From contig PAFB01000119.1 of the NCBI GenBank assembly GCA_002700865.1, positions 1 to 11,686 of the forward strand: DNA of 11,686 nucleotides. The letters are read 5' to 3'. The position numbers and the translations under genes were made by a program. The notes under the pieces were generated by a model. The model had not been told where the DNA came from, made no database searches, and worked only from the letters and a program-made list of their open reading frames with translations. Below, one piece after another: positions 1 to 6,238 of the stretch. The stretch comes from Rhodospirillaceae bacterium. GTDB taxonomy: Bacteria; Pseudomonadota; Alphaproteobacteria; UBA7985. Every line of letters starts with the position of its first letter. The first letter of the stretch is position 1.

Positions 1-414
1 CCAGCCAAAAATTTCCGCCACGTAGCTGAGAAAATCCAGCTCCGGGGGTGAGACTTCGCCATCGGCTGAAGCGATGTGGAACAAACATGCCATGAGCCGC
101 TCAAGCTCGGGGCTTCTGGGATCAAACAGCTTTGAAACATTGCGGGCATAGCCGTCAAAGCCGGCGACATCCTGACGGGCGAGATTGAACAGCATCGCCA
201 CGTTTTCGTGCTGGTCTTCGGGAACGTGGAAGACATCGCGGAAGGCACGGACTTCATCACGCGTCACCTGTCCGTCTGCCTTGGAGAGCTTGGCCCCAAG
301 CGCAATCACACCGATGGTAAAGGCCTCAGACTTGTCGCCTTTATCCCGCGCGCGGCCAAGCACGACATCAATGCCGAGCTCCAATGCACGTAATATGCGT
401 TGCCAGAGGGTCAT
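1..414 (-). CDS. djlA: DjlA-type co-chaperone, TerB domain part (partial, C-terminus beyond window)
   Basis: Reading the minus strand from the ATG at 414 gives 138 uninterrupted codons to the left edge with no stop, so this is the N-terminal part of a longer gene. An N-terminal helix (LWQRILRALELGIDVVLG, residues 3-20) is followed by a TerB-like helical domain with two copies of the acidic signature typical of TerB: KADGQVTRDE around 45-54 and SADGEVSPPE around 116-125. In alphaproteobacteria this domain usually precedes a C-terminal J domain (DjlA-type DnaK co-chaperone); that part lies outside the window, so the J domain is inferred. The start is the first ATG, with only a weak Shine-Dalgarno. 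The gene is divergent from pccA, sharing the 125-base gap 415-539. The alternative is a TerB-only protein. Confidence 0.8.
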   Translation of the reverse strand, partial: MTLWQRILRALELGIDVVLGRARDKGDKSEAFTIGVIALGAKLSKADGQVTRDEVRAFRDVFHVPEDQHENVAMLFNLARQDVAGFDGYARNVSKLFDPRSPELERLMACLFHIASADGEVSPPELDFLSYVAEIFGW

Positions 415-444
415 AAATCCGCTTTCTGTGCTCTCGGATCTGCT

Positions 445-453
445 TGCTATAAT
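445..453 (+). promoter_or_regulatory. Extended -10 promoter for pccA
   Basis: TGCTATAAT at 445-453 is a perfect extended -10 element (TGn plus TATAAT). The -35 region around 423-430 is poor, as is usual for extended -10 promoters. Transcription would begin near 460, giving a leader of about 80 nt before the TTG start at 540. That start point coincides with the ATG at 459 of the longest possible reading frame, which argues against the ATG being used. No operator was recognised. Confidence 0.55.
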
Positions 454-527
454 CATAGATGCACGTCTCGCCGAAAACCAGACAAGGTCGGGGTCGAATG
501 GCGCGAAGGTGCATTGCATCTGCGAGG

Positions 528-542
528 AAGGAGGCCGTTTTG
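528..542 (+). promoter_or_regulatory. Strong ribosome binding site deciding a TTG start for pccA
   Basis: AAGGAGG at 528-534 is a full anti-Shine-Dalgarno match, 5 nt before TTG at 540-542. No ATG or GTG in frame lies at a suitable distance. The codons after TTG (PFQKILIANRGE) align with the normal N-terminus of biotin carboxylases, so translation from TTG is well supported. Confidence 0.75.
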
Positions 543-2516
543 CCTTTCCAGAAAATCCTGATAGCCAATCGGGGCGAGATCGCCTGTCGTGTTATGAAAA
601 CGGCGCGCGGTATGGGCATCGCAACAGTCGCCGTTTACTCAGATGCTGACGCCGGATCGAAGCATGTCCAAATGGCGGACGAGGCTGTACATGTCGGCGG
701 AGCTGCATCGGCGGATTCCTATCTGCAGGGTCAGCGGATCATCGACGCAGCGCTGAGCACGGGGGCGCAGGCAATTCACCCCGGTTTTGGTTTCCTCAGC
801 GAAAACGCCGACTTTTGTGAAGCGGTCAAGGCGGCTGGTTTGGCCTGGATTGGTCCACCTGCTGGTGCCATTCAGTCCATGGGCGACAAAATCGAATCCA
901 AGCGCTTGGCCGGTCTGGCCGGGGTTTCAACGGTGCCGGGCTATGTTGGCGAGATCGATACCCCTGAGCGTGCTGTCGAAATCGCCACTGAAATCGGGTT
1001 CCCGGTGATGATCAAGGCGTCTGCGGGCGGCGGCGGTAAGGGGATGCGGGTTGCGGAGTCCGCCGAAGACGTCGCTGAAGGCTTCCGTGCTGCGCGCGCG
1101 GAGGCCAAAGGTGCCTTTGGCGACGACCGTATCTTCGTTGAAAAATTCATCGTCAACCCGCGTCATATTGAAATTCAGGTACTGGCCGATCAGAACGGCA
1201 ACATCGTTCACCTTGGTGAGCGCGAGTGTTCCATCCAGCGGCGTCATCAAAAGGTCATCGAAGAAGCGCCTTCACCGCTGTTGGATGAAGCAACCCGGCA
1301 ATCAATGGGCGCGCAAGCAGTCGCGCTGGCACGTGCCGTGAACTATGCATCAGCCGGCACCGTCGAATTCATCGCAGATCAGGACAAGAACTTCTTCTTC
1401 CTGGAAATGAACACCCGGTTACAGGTTGAACATCCAGTAACAGAGATGATCCACGACCTGGATCTGGTCGAATGGATGATCCGGATTGCAGCGGGCGAAA
1501 GCCTGCCCTTCAACCAGTCCCAGATCGAACACGAAGGCTGGGCGCTTGAAGCCAGAGTCTATGCCGAAGACCCTCTACGCGGCTTTCTGCCCTCGATTGG
1601 TCGCTTGTCGGTTTATGCAGAGCCGCAAGGCGAGGGCGTACGGGTCGATTCCGGTGTGCGTGAGGGCGATGAAATCTCCATGCACTATGACCCCATGATC
1701 GCCAAGGTTATCGCCTACGGCAAGGACCGTCAGGAAGCCGTAGACCGGCTTATGGGCGCGCTTGATGGCTACGTTATCGAAGGGTTGGACCATAACGTCG
1801 CCTTTGTGAATCAGGTACTGGGCGCAGAGCGGTTTCAGGACGGCAGGCTCACGACCAACTATATCGCCGAAGAATTCCCCGACGGGTTCACCGAAGACCA
1901 CGTTGGCGGCGGCGAGGACGAGGGCATGCTGATCGCACTGGCGGCACAGGTGCTGCGGGTCAACGATGCGTTGGAGCTGCCTGATGCTCAGGGTTGCTTT
2001 ACCCTGATGCTTGATCGGGAAATCTATCGGGTGCGGTTTAGCGACAGTGAAACCGGCCTGAGGGTCAGCGTCGAGGGCCGATCCGGTGGTGAAGCTGAGT
2101 TCGGGACGGATGTCAGCCGCTGGCAACCGGGGCAGCGGGTTTATGCCTGCGAATTGGGTGGCCGTCCTTTGGTGCTACAGGCTTTGCACCGCACGCTCAG
2201 CTGGACCATCTCCCACGGTGGCCGGTCTGTTTCTGTAACGCCCATGCGCGAAGAAGTTGCGGCGCTGTATCACTACATGCCTGAAAAGGTGGTAGTGGAC
2301 ACCAGCCGTATCATTGCCTCCCCCATGCCCGGCCTGCTGAAGTCTATCGCCGTCACGGAAGGCCAGTCGGTCAAGGCCGGAGAAACGCTGGCCGTGGTCG
2401 AAGCCATGAAGATGGAAAACCTGCTGACAGCAGCCGTCGATGGGGTCGTTGAAACCATCTCGGCAACGGCTGGGGGAACGCTCAAGCGAGACGAAGTAAT
2501 CCTGACGCTCGCTTGA
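540..2516 (+). CDS. pccA: Propionyl-CoA carboxylase, biotin-containing alpha subunit
   Basis: This 658-residue protein carries out the ATP- and bicarbonate-dependent carboxylation of its own biotin, for transfer to propionyl-CoA to make methylmalonyl-CoA in the cytoplasm. It opens with the biotin-carboxylase signature (KILIANRGEIACRV). The ATP-grasp glycine loop KASAGGGGKGM is at 159-169 and the catalytic segment EMNTRLQVEHPVTE starts at 289, about one residue offset from E. coli AccC. A biotin-transcarboxylase (BT) linker, characteristic of PCC alpha, spans roughly 480-575. The C-terminal biotinyl domain carries AMKMEN with the biotin lysine at K624. The length and the YMPEKV...SPMPGL segment fit PccA better than MccA or AccC. 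I chose the TTG at 540: AAGGAGG lies at 528-534 with 5-nt spacing, and the protein then starts at the family's usual position. The frame extends upstream to ATG 459, which overlaps the predicted transcription start. No pccB is visible, so the beta subunit must be encoded elsewhere. Confidence 0.93.
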   Translation: MPFQKILIANRGEIACRVMKTARGMGIATVAVYSDADAGSKHVQMADEAVHVGGAASADSYLQGQRIIDAALSTGAQAIHPGFGFLSENADFCEAVKAAGLAWIGPPAGAIQSMGDKIESKRLAGLAGVSTVPGYVGEIDTPERAVEIATEIGFPVMIKASAGGGGKGMRVAESAEDVAEGFRAARAEAKGAFGDDRIFVEKFIVNPRHIEIQVLADQNGNIVHLGERECSIQRRHQKVIEEAPSPLLDEATRQSMGAQAVALARAVNYASAGTVEFIADQDKNFFFLEMNTRLQVEHPVTEMIHDLDLVEWMIRIAAGESLPFNQSQIEHEGWALEARVYAEDPLRGFLPSIGRLSVYAEPQGEGVRVDSGVREGDEISMHYDPMIAKVIAYGKDRQEAVDRLMGALDGYVIEGLDHNVAFVNQVLGAERFQDGRLTTNYIAEEFPDGFTEDHVGGGEDEGMLIALAAQVLRVNDALELPDAQGCFTLMLDREIYRVRFSDSETGLRVSVEGRSGGEAEFGTDVSRWQPGQRVYACELGGRPLVLQALHRTLSWTISHGGRSVSVTPMREEVAALYHYMPEKVVVDTSRIIASPMPGLLKSIAVTEGQSVKAGETLAVVEAMKMENLLTAAVDGVVETISATAGGTLKRDEVILTLA

Positions 2517-2545
2517 TTGATTGAAAGGGGCAAAATCAGCGCGGA

Positions 2546-3817
2546 TTAAGCAACCAGCAGAACGTGCTTTTTCTTGCCTGAAGACAGTTTGACCGCGCCG
2601 GTTTCAGCATCAATATCGGCGGCTGTGACCATCAGCGCGTCACTGTCGATTTTTTCACCGTTGAGACGCGCTCCGCCGCCCTTGATCAGGCGTTTGACCT
2701 CGCCTTTTGACCCTGCCAGCCCAGCGGCGATGAAGGCATCCTGAATGCTCATGCCCGCTTCGATTGCCCCGGCTTCGGCCTGTACTTTTGGCAGATCGGC
2801 AGAAACGCCGCCGCCGCCGAAGGTGGTCGCCGCTGCGCTCGCCGCCGCATCGGCCGCATCCTTGCCCCGGCACATGGCCGTTGTTTCATAGGCGAGGATC
2901 TTCTTGCCTTCGTTGATCGCCGCCCCCTGGGCGGCGCCCAGTGCGTCGCATTGCTCGATGGGTAACTCGGTAAACAGCTTCAGGAATCGGCCAACATCCG
3001 CGTCTTCTATGTTGCGCCAGAACTGGTAGTAGTCGAAGTCGTTCAGCCTGTCGGCGTTCAACCAGACCGCGCCACCGGCTGATTTTCCCATTTTCTGCCC
3101 CGAGGCTGTCGCCAGTAAAGGCACCGTCAGGCCAAACAGGTATTTACCGTCAATCCGACGCCCCAACTCGATCCCCTGAACAATATTGCCCCACTGATCG
3201 GAGCCGCCCATCTGCAACAAAACGGCGTGGCGACGTGACAGTTCCAAGAAGTCATAGCCTTGGATGATCATGTAATTGAATTCGAGGAAAGACAGGTATT
3301 GCTCGTTGTCCAGGCGGCGCTTGACGAAGTCCATTTTGGTCATGGCATTCACGGAGAAATGGCGGCCGACTTCACGCAGAAAATCGATATATTTCAGGCC
3401 CTCCAACCAGTCCGCATTGTTGGCCATGATCGCGCCCGTTGGGCCGTCGTCGTAGCTGAGAAACTTGGAAAAAATGCCTCGAATCCCCGCCATGTTGGCC
3501 GCGATGATTTCATCGGTCAGCAAGGGCCGGGCTTCGTTTTTGTCCGACGGATCACCAATTTTGGTCGTCCCACCGCCCATAAGCGTGAGCGGGCGGTTGC
3601 CCGTCCGCTGGAACAGCCTCAGCATCATGATGTTCATCAAATGACCGACGTGCAGCGAATCCGCGGTGCAGTCATACCCGATGTAGGCGGTGACGGGACC
3701 AGCGGCGAACGCTTTATCCAACCCTTGGACATCGGTGCACTGATGCAGATACCCGCGCGCAAAGGCTTCCTTAAGGAAAGGAGACTTGGCGTGGGACAGA
3801 GCGTTTTCGGTTGTCAT
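2546..3817 (-). CDS. tyrS: Tyrosyl-tRNA synthetase
   Basis: This 423-residue class I aminoacyl-tRNA synthetase attaches tyrosine to tRNA-Tyr in the cytoplasm. The HIGH-type motif is HVGH at 56-59, followed by the GGGTTKIGDPS segment. The QWGNIVQG tyrosine-pocket strand is present, and the KMSKS-type loop reads KMGKS at 242-246. The C-terminal part (about 355-415, including IQDAFIAAGLAGSKGEVKRLI) is an S4 RNA-binding domain that contacts the tRNA. The length is normal for bacterial TyrRS and no residues look damaged. The ATG at 3817 has a modest GGAAG upstream. It is the last gene of the minus-strand cluster, 41 bases after the hydrolase stop. Only 29 bases separate it from the converging pccA, with no obvious terminator between them. 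Confidence 0.97.
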   Translation of the reverse strand: MTTENALSHAKSPFLKEAFARGYLHQCTDVQGLDKAFAAGPVTAYIGYDCTADSLHVGHLMNIMMLRLFQRTGNRPLTLMGGGTTKIGDPSDKNEARPLLTDEIIAANMAGIRGIFSKFLSYDDGPTGAIMANNADWLEGLKYIDFLREVGRHFSVNAMTKMDFVKRRLDNEQYLSFLEFNYMIIQGYDFLELSRRHAVLLQMGGSDQWGNIVQGIELGRRIDGKYLFGLTVPLLATASGQKMGKSAGGAVWLNADRLNDFDYYQFWRNIEDADVGRFLKLFTELPIEQCDALGAAQGAAINEGKKILAYETTAMCRGKDAADAAASAAATTFGGGGVSADLPKVQAEAGAIEAGMSIQDAFIAAGLAGSKGEVKRLIKGGGARLNGEKIDSDALMVTAADIDAETGAVKLSSGKKKHVLLVA

Positions 3818-3858
3818 CGTATTGCTTCCGCGGTTCAGGGCCGATTGGGAGTGGTGGG

Positions 3859-4596
3859 TTACTCAGAATCCATGGCGTCGAGAATATCGTCGAAGTCCAT
3901 TTCGACTTCTTCCTCTTCAACCTCAACGTCTTCGATCTCGTCTTCTTCGGGTGGCAGCAACTGGGGCGCCGCATCGATATAGCTGCGGATCGACTGCTCC
4001 AATTCCTTTTCCTTGCCGGTAAAGAAATGGTTGGCACCTTCGATAATGTTGTAGTCGATTTCAATGCCGCGCTGCGCGCGCAGTTTTTCGACCAGCTTGA
4101 ACACCTGATCCTGAGGCACAAAGTCGTCCTGATTGCCCTGAATGAACAAACCGGAATTCGGGCAGGGTGCGAGGAAGGTAAAGTCGTAGAGGTTCGCCGG
4201 CGGAGAAACCGAGATAAAGGCGTTAATCTCGGGCCGACGCATCAAAAGCTGCATCCCGATCCACGCCCCAAAGTCATATCCAGCGACCCAGCACCCGCGC
4301 GCATTGGGGCGGTGTGTCTGGAGCCAGTCCAGCGCTGTCGCTGCATCGGATAACTCACCTTCGCCCCGATCGTACTCGCCTTCGGACGCGCCCACGCCGC
4401 GCGAGTTATACCGAAGGACGTTGAATCCAGCGTTCAGAAAGGTGTGGAACATCAGGAAGGTCACGGTGTTGTCCATCGTGCCATTATGCTGAGGGTGTGG
4501 GTGCAGGATCAGCGCGAGTGGGGCCGTTTCGTCTTCATGGCCTTCATAGCGCGCCTCGATGCGACCCTCGGGTCCCGGAATAATCAGCTTCGGCAT
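3859..4596 (-). CDS. Alpha/beta hydrolase (COG2945-like) with Asp at the nucleophile position and acidic tail
   Basis: This 245-residue cytoplasmic protein has no signal peptide. It has an alpha/beta hydrolase core: an oxyanion-region HPHPQHNGTMDN near 32-43, then RYNSRGVGASEGEYDRGEGELSDA, then the nucleophile elbow. The elbow reads GYDFGAW, so residue 108 is Asp (GAC) where relatives I recall have Ser (GYSFGAW). The acid (D157 in GNQDDFVP) and base (H190 in GANHFF) of the triad are present. Residues after about 213 form a tail made mostly of Glu and Asp, which I do not recall from relatives. The start is supported by AAGGAAGAG upstream. The substrate is unknown for the family. Possible roles are an Asp-nucleophile hydrolase (epoxide-hydrolase or dehalogenase-like chemistry), a weak esterase, or a non-catalytic binding protein. 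It sits 119 bases after mlaD and 41 before tyrS, suggesting cotranscription. Confidence 0.88.
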   Translation of the reverse strand: MPKLIIPGPEGRIEARYEGHEDETAPLALILHPHPQHNGTMDNTVTFLMFHTFLNAGFNVLRYNSRGVGASEGEYDRGEGELSDAATALDWLQTHRPNARGCWVAGYDFGAWIGMQLLMRRPEINAFISVSPPANLYDFTFLAPCPNSGLFIQGNQDDFVPQDQVFKLVEKLRAQRGIEIDYNIIEGANHFFTGKEKELEQSIRSYIDAAPQLLPPEEDEIEDVEVEEEEVEMDFDDILDAMDSE

Positions 4597-4628
4597 GGAT
4601 CACTCTTCCTTGTGGATGTCGGAAAGGC

Positions 4629-4653
4629 TCTCGCGGCAATGGTATTCGCGAGA
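4629..4653 (-). other. Inverted repeat in the mlaD-hydrolase gap
   Basis: TCTCGCG at 4629-4635 and CGCGAGA at 4647-4653 form a perfect 7-bp stem around an 11-nt loop, inside the 119-base gap between mlaD and the hydrolase. On the minus-strand transcript no T-run follows, so it does not look like an intrinsic terminator. It could be an mRNA stability or processing element. The rest of the gap shows nothing I recognise. Confidence 0.4.
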
Positions 4654-4715
4654 ACGGATCTCAGGCGTTTAAAGGAATCCGGAGGCAGATAGAAGGCCGG
4701 GGATAGGAGGGTTGC

Positions 4716-5180
4716 TTATTCCGCTGAGGTCGCACCGGCGCTGAAAACTGCTGTGCTGATCAAATCAACGAGGTTAACGGCGTCTGAGGTGTCTTCAATG
4801 TAGTGCTCGGGCAGCATCATCGTTGTCGATCCGCCGGGCTCCAGCTCAATAAAGTTGCCCCCAAGAAGCGAGCCGAAACTGACCTTGGCGGTGCTGTCGT
4901 CCGGCAAAGACATACCAGGGTTCAAGCGGATTTCGACAATGGCGTCGTAGTAGGGCGATTCCAGGCGTGAACCCACCACGCGACCAACGGGAACCCCGGA
5001 CATCTTCACGACAGAGCCCGGATCAACCCCGTCAGCGTTGCCGAACACAGCATAGATGACCAGGCCATCCCCGCTTCCGTTCGCCGGACGGCCATTGAGC
5101 AGCATTGCGCCAAAGAATATGACGGCTGATACGACCACAGCGCCGAGGATGATTTCCAGCGAGCGGTTGGCGTGTCCCAT
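4716..5180 (-). CDS. mlaD: MlaD-like Mce-domain protein (lipid transport substrate-binding)
   Basis: The protein has 154 residues. One N-terminal membrane segment (about 8-28, LEIILGAVVVSAVIFFGAMLL without a signal cleavage site) anchors it in the inner membrane. A periplasmic Mce/MlaD domain follows (about 38-118), with the family landmarks ADGVDPGSVVKMSGVPVGRV and the later LLGGNFIELEPGG. In E. coli, MlaD hexamers pass phospholipids between the outer membrane and the MlaFEDB ABC transporter. Here no mlaE, mlaF or mlaB is adjacent, so partners must be encoded elsewhere. The ATG at 5180 has GGGGG about 10 nt upstream. It begins 32 bases after the NDUFA12 stop, consistent with one transcript. 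The length is normal for a short MlaD. Confidence 0.9.
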   Translation of the reverse strand: MGHANRSLEIILGAVVVSAVIFFGAMLLNGRPANGSGDGLVIYAVFGNADGVDPGSVVKMSGVPVGRVVGSRLESPYYDAIVEIRLNPGMSLPDDSTAKVSFGSLLGGNFIELEPGGSTTMMLPEHYIEDTSDAVNLVDLISTAVFSAGATSAE

Positions 5181-5212
5181 TGCTTATTGTGCCCCCGATT
5201 TGTTCACGCGGC

Positions 5213-5584
5213 TTAATTTGGGGACCAGGCTTCGTAATCGCCGGTCGAAGATGCGCGCTCCTCGCCCGAACGCATGTCGCCTTGTGGGACGTAAGCTTCT
5301 GGCGTGCCGGTCATGTTGCGCTGGTGTTCTTTTTGCCAGTCGTACTTTTCCAAAGACTGCTCAGTTGGTGGCGTTTCGAGCGTGTGGTTCATCCACCCTT
5401 GCCACTCCGGCGGGACTCGGCTGGCTTCTTTCTCGTTCTTGTAAATCACCCACCGCCGTTCTTGCAGCATTGAGCCAATCATTGGCTTCGCGCGCTTCTC
5501 TTTATAATAACGGTTTCCCTCTTCATCGGAGCCGACCAGCGTACCGTTAAAGAAAGTGTGAAGTCGCGTGGCCAAGGATGACAT
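5213..5584 (-). CDS. NADH:ubiquinone oxidoreductase accessory subunit, NDUFA12 family (17.2 kDa type)
   Basis: This 123-residue protein is homologous to the mitochondrial complex I supernumerary subunit NDUFA12, which alphaproteobacteria share. It contains the family pattern in order: FFNGTLVG near the N-terminus, EEGNRYYKEK, RRWVIY, EASRVPPEWQGWMNHT, PPTE, MTGTPEAYVPQGD and the C-terminal TGDYEAWSPN. It is expected to bind peripherally to complex I (NADH dehydrogenase) at the cytoplasmic membrane. The frame is open up to 5698. I chose ATG 5584 because the family starts just before the FFNG segment, because GGGAA precedes it by about 6 nt, and because the upstream part covers the candidate promoter; ATG 5623 is a second option. 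It heads the minus-strand cluster. Confidence 0.92.
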   Translation of the reverse strand: MSSLATRLHTFFNGTLVGSDEEGNRYYKEKRAKPMIGSMLQERRWVIYKNEKEASRVPPEWQGWMNHTLETPPTEQSLEKYDWQKEHQRNMTGTPEAYVPQGDMRSGEERASSTGDYEAWSPN

Positions 5585-5671
5585 TTGCGGTTCCCGAGTC
5601 GTCAGTTGAAAGGGTTTCGTCATGGCGAATTTAGTCTCAGAGTGGCAAAAATGCCAGTCCCTATGAACAGA

Positions 5672-5698
5672 CGTATAATCTTGAAAATAATGTGTCAA
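5672..5698 (-). promoter_or_regulatory. Promoter candidate for the NDUFA12-mlaD-hydrolase-tyrS cluster
   Basis: On the minus strand a perfect -35 TTGACA lies at 5698-5693. A TATACG -10-like hexamer lies at 5677-5672 with a short 15-base spacer (ATTATAC overlaps it). Transcription would start near 5665, about 80 nt before the NDUFA12 ATG at 5584. The -35 is convincing; the spacing makes the -10 less so. Confidence 0.5.
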
Positions 5699-5760
5699 AA
5701 ATTAGGAAGCGCTCACTTAGTCCATCACAGGGTAGGACTCGGCTAATGCACATAGTAGCC

Positions 5761-5769
5761 TGTGGATCA
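5761..5769 (-). promoter_or_regulatory. DnaA-box-like 9-mer
   Basis: TGTGGATCA on the plus strand reads TGATCCACA on the minus strand, one mismatch from the DnaA box TTATCCACA. Together with the similar 9-mer at 5855-5863 it may let DnaA act on nrdJ, as it does on E. coli nrdAB; one-mismatch boxes are common by chance. Confidence 0.3.
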
Positions 5770-5802
5770 AGTGCCTTATTCGCATAATTATGTGGTAATT
5801 AG

Positions 5803-5818
5803 ACACTACATCTAGTGT
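5803..5818. promoter_or_regulatory. NrdR box
   Basis: ACACTACATCTAGTGT matches the NrdR consensus acaCwAtATaTwGtgt at 14 of 16 positions and sits in a 7-bp perfect inverted repeat (GACACTA/TAGTGTC). NrdR is the ATP/dATP-sensing repressor of ribonucleotide reductase genes, and nrdJ is the next gene downstream. A partner box is usual. The best neighbour, centred at 5787.5 (CATAATTATG with GTGG on its right flank), is only a partial match at an unusual 23-bp spacing. Confidence 0.75.
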
Positions 5819-5848
5819 CATGTTGCAGATTCATGTCCAAATGTTGAT

Positions 5849-5863
5849 TTTTCCTGTGGAAAA
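5849..5863. promoter_or_regulatory. Palindrome TTTTCC-TGT-GGAAAA containing a DnaA-like box
   Basis: This is a perfect 6-bp inverted repeat around TGT. Its right side, TGTGGAAAA (5855-5863), is TTTTCCACA on the minus strand, one mismatch from the DnaA consensus. It may be a regulator site of its own. The function is not determined. Confidence 0.3.
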
Positions 5864-5944
5864 CAGTTAAAGATTATGAGACAAAACCATGCGGTCATTA
5901 GTGCCTTAAGGCGCTGGTGCGGCGCAAAGTCAGGTTGAAGTTGT

Positions 5945-5953
5945 TGCTTTAAT
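5945..5953 (+). promoter_or_regulatory. Extended -10 promoter candidate for nrdJ
   Basis: TGCTTTAAT has the TGn extension and 5 of 6 TATAAT positions. No good -35 is seen at 5924-5931. Transcription would begin near 5960, inside the LexA-type repeat, leaving a leader of about 375 nt before the nrdJ ATG. Confidence 0.4.
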
Positions 5954-5955
5954 TT

Positions 5956-5970
5956 GTTCTGGTAACGTTC
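5956..5970 (+). promoter_or_regulatory. LexA (SOS) box, GTTC-N7-GTTC
   Basis: GTTCTGGTAACGTTC is an exact match to the direct-repeat LexA operator GTTC-N7-GTTC known from alphaproteobacteria; the repeat extends to GTTCTGG on both sides with 11-bp spacing. It begins 2 bases after the candidate -10 and overlaps the predicted start site, a normal repressor position. If bound, nrdJ would be induced by DNA damage. Confidence 0.6.
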
Positions 5971-6142
5971 TGGAATGCAGGCGCGGCAGGGTAGATGTCC
6001 ACCGCGCTTTCGAGTTTTCCACGCAATTCTGAACGGAACGTCAGGGCAAGTGATTTCTAATGCTTTACGTTAAGCTTTGGAGGTCGCATAAGCCGCGTCC
6101 TTGCTTGTGCCGGACTCGGGGCAGTCTGCGGGCGAGCTAAGG

Positions 6143-6169
6143 GCCACACCATCATGAAAACTGGTGGGC
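6143..6169 (+). other. Leader hairpin 1 upstream of nrdJ
   Basis: GCC-(A bulge)-CACCA at 6143-6151 pairs with TGGTG-GGC at 6162-6169, giving 8 pairs around a 10-nt loop. It would lie in the nrdJ leader if transcription starts near 5960. Confidence 0.35.
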
Positions 6170-6190
6170 AAAACAAGAAATGGTGCGGGT

Positions 6191-6220
6191 CCGAAACCAG
6201 ATTGATCTGGGTTTTGTCGG
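6191..6220 (+). other. Leader hairpin 2 upstream of nrdJ, terminator-like
   Basis: CCAGA (6197-6201) pairs with TCTGG (6206-6210) around TTGA. The stem extends by AA/TT and CCGA/TCGG with bulges. A GTTTT stretch follows the core stem, so it has a weak terminator-like look and could act in attenuation. It is not strong enough to call a terminator. Confidence 0.3.
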
Positions 6221-6238
6221 GCAGGCGCTGGGATTTTA

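Noticed and set aside
1575..2126. Long open frame on the minus strand inside pccA
   Set aside because: It lies antisense to well-conserved PccA sequence and has no recognisable domain; GC-rich codon use produces such frames.
3260..3982. Plus-strand open frame opposite tyrS and the hydrolase end
   Set aside because: It spans two real minus-strand genes and their gap. Its serine-rich end is simply the complement of the Asp/Glu-rich hydrolase tail.
5585..5698. N-terminal extension of NDUFA12 to 5698
   Set aside because: The extra 38 residues are absent from the family pattern and overlap the TTGACA/TATACG promoter candidate.
5640..5880. Chromosome origin suggested by AT-rich DNA with DnaA-like boxes
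   Set aside because: Only two imperfect boxes, no box cluster, and none of the usual origin neighbours (dnaA, hemE, parAB, gidA). Local regulation of nrdJ is a simpler explanation.
5770..5908. Direct repeat AGTGCCTTA at 5770-5778 and 5900-5908
   Set aside because: Only 9 bases, two copies, different contexts; likely chance.
5736..6117. GANTC (CcrM) sites at 5736, 5828 and 6113
   Set aside because: Three in about 640 bases is close to random expectation, and no CtrA-type TTAA-N7-TTAA site accompanies them.
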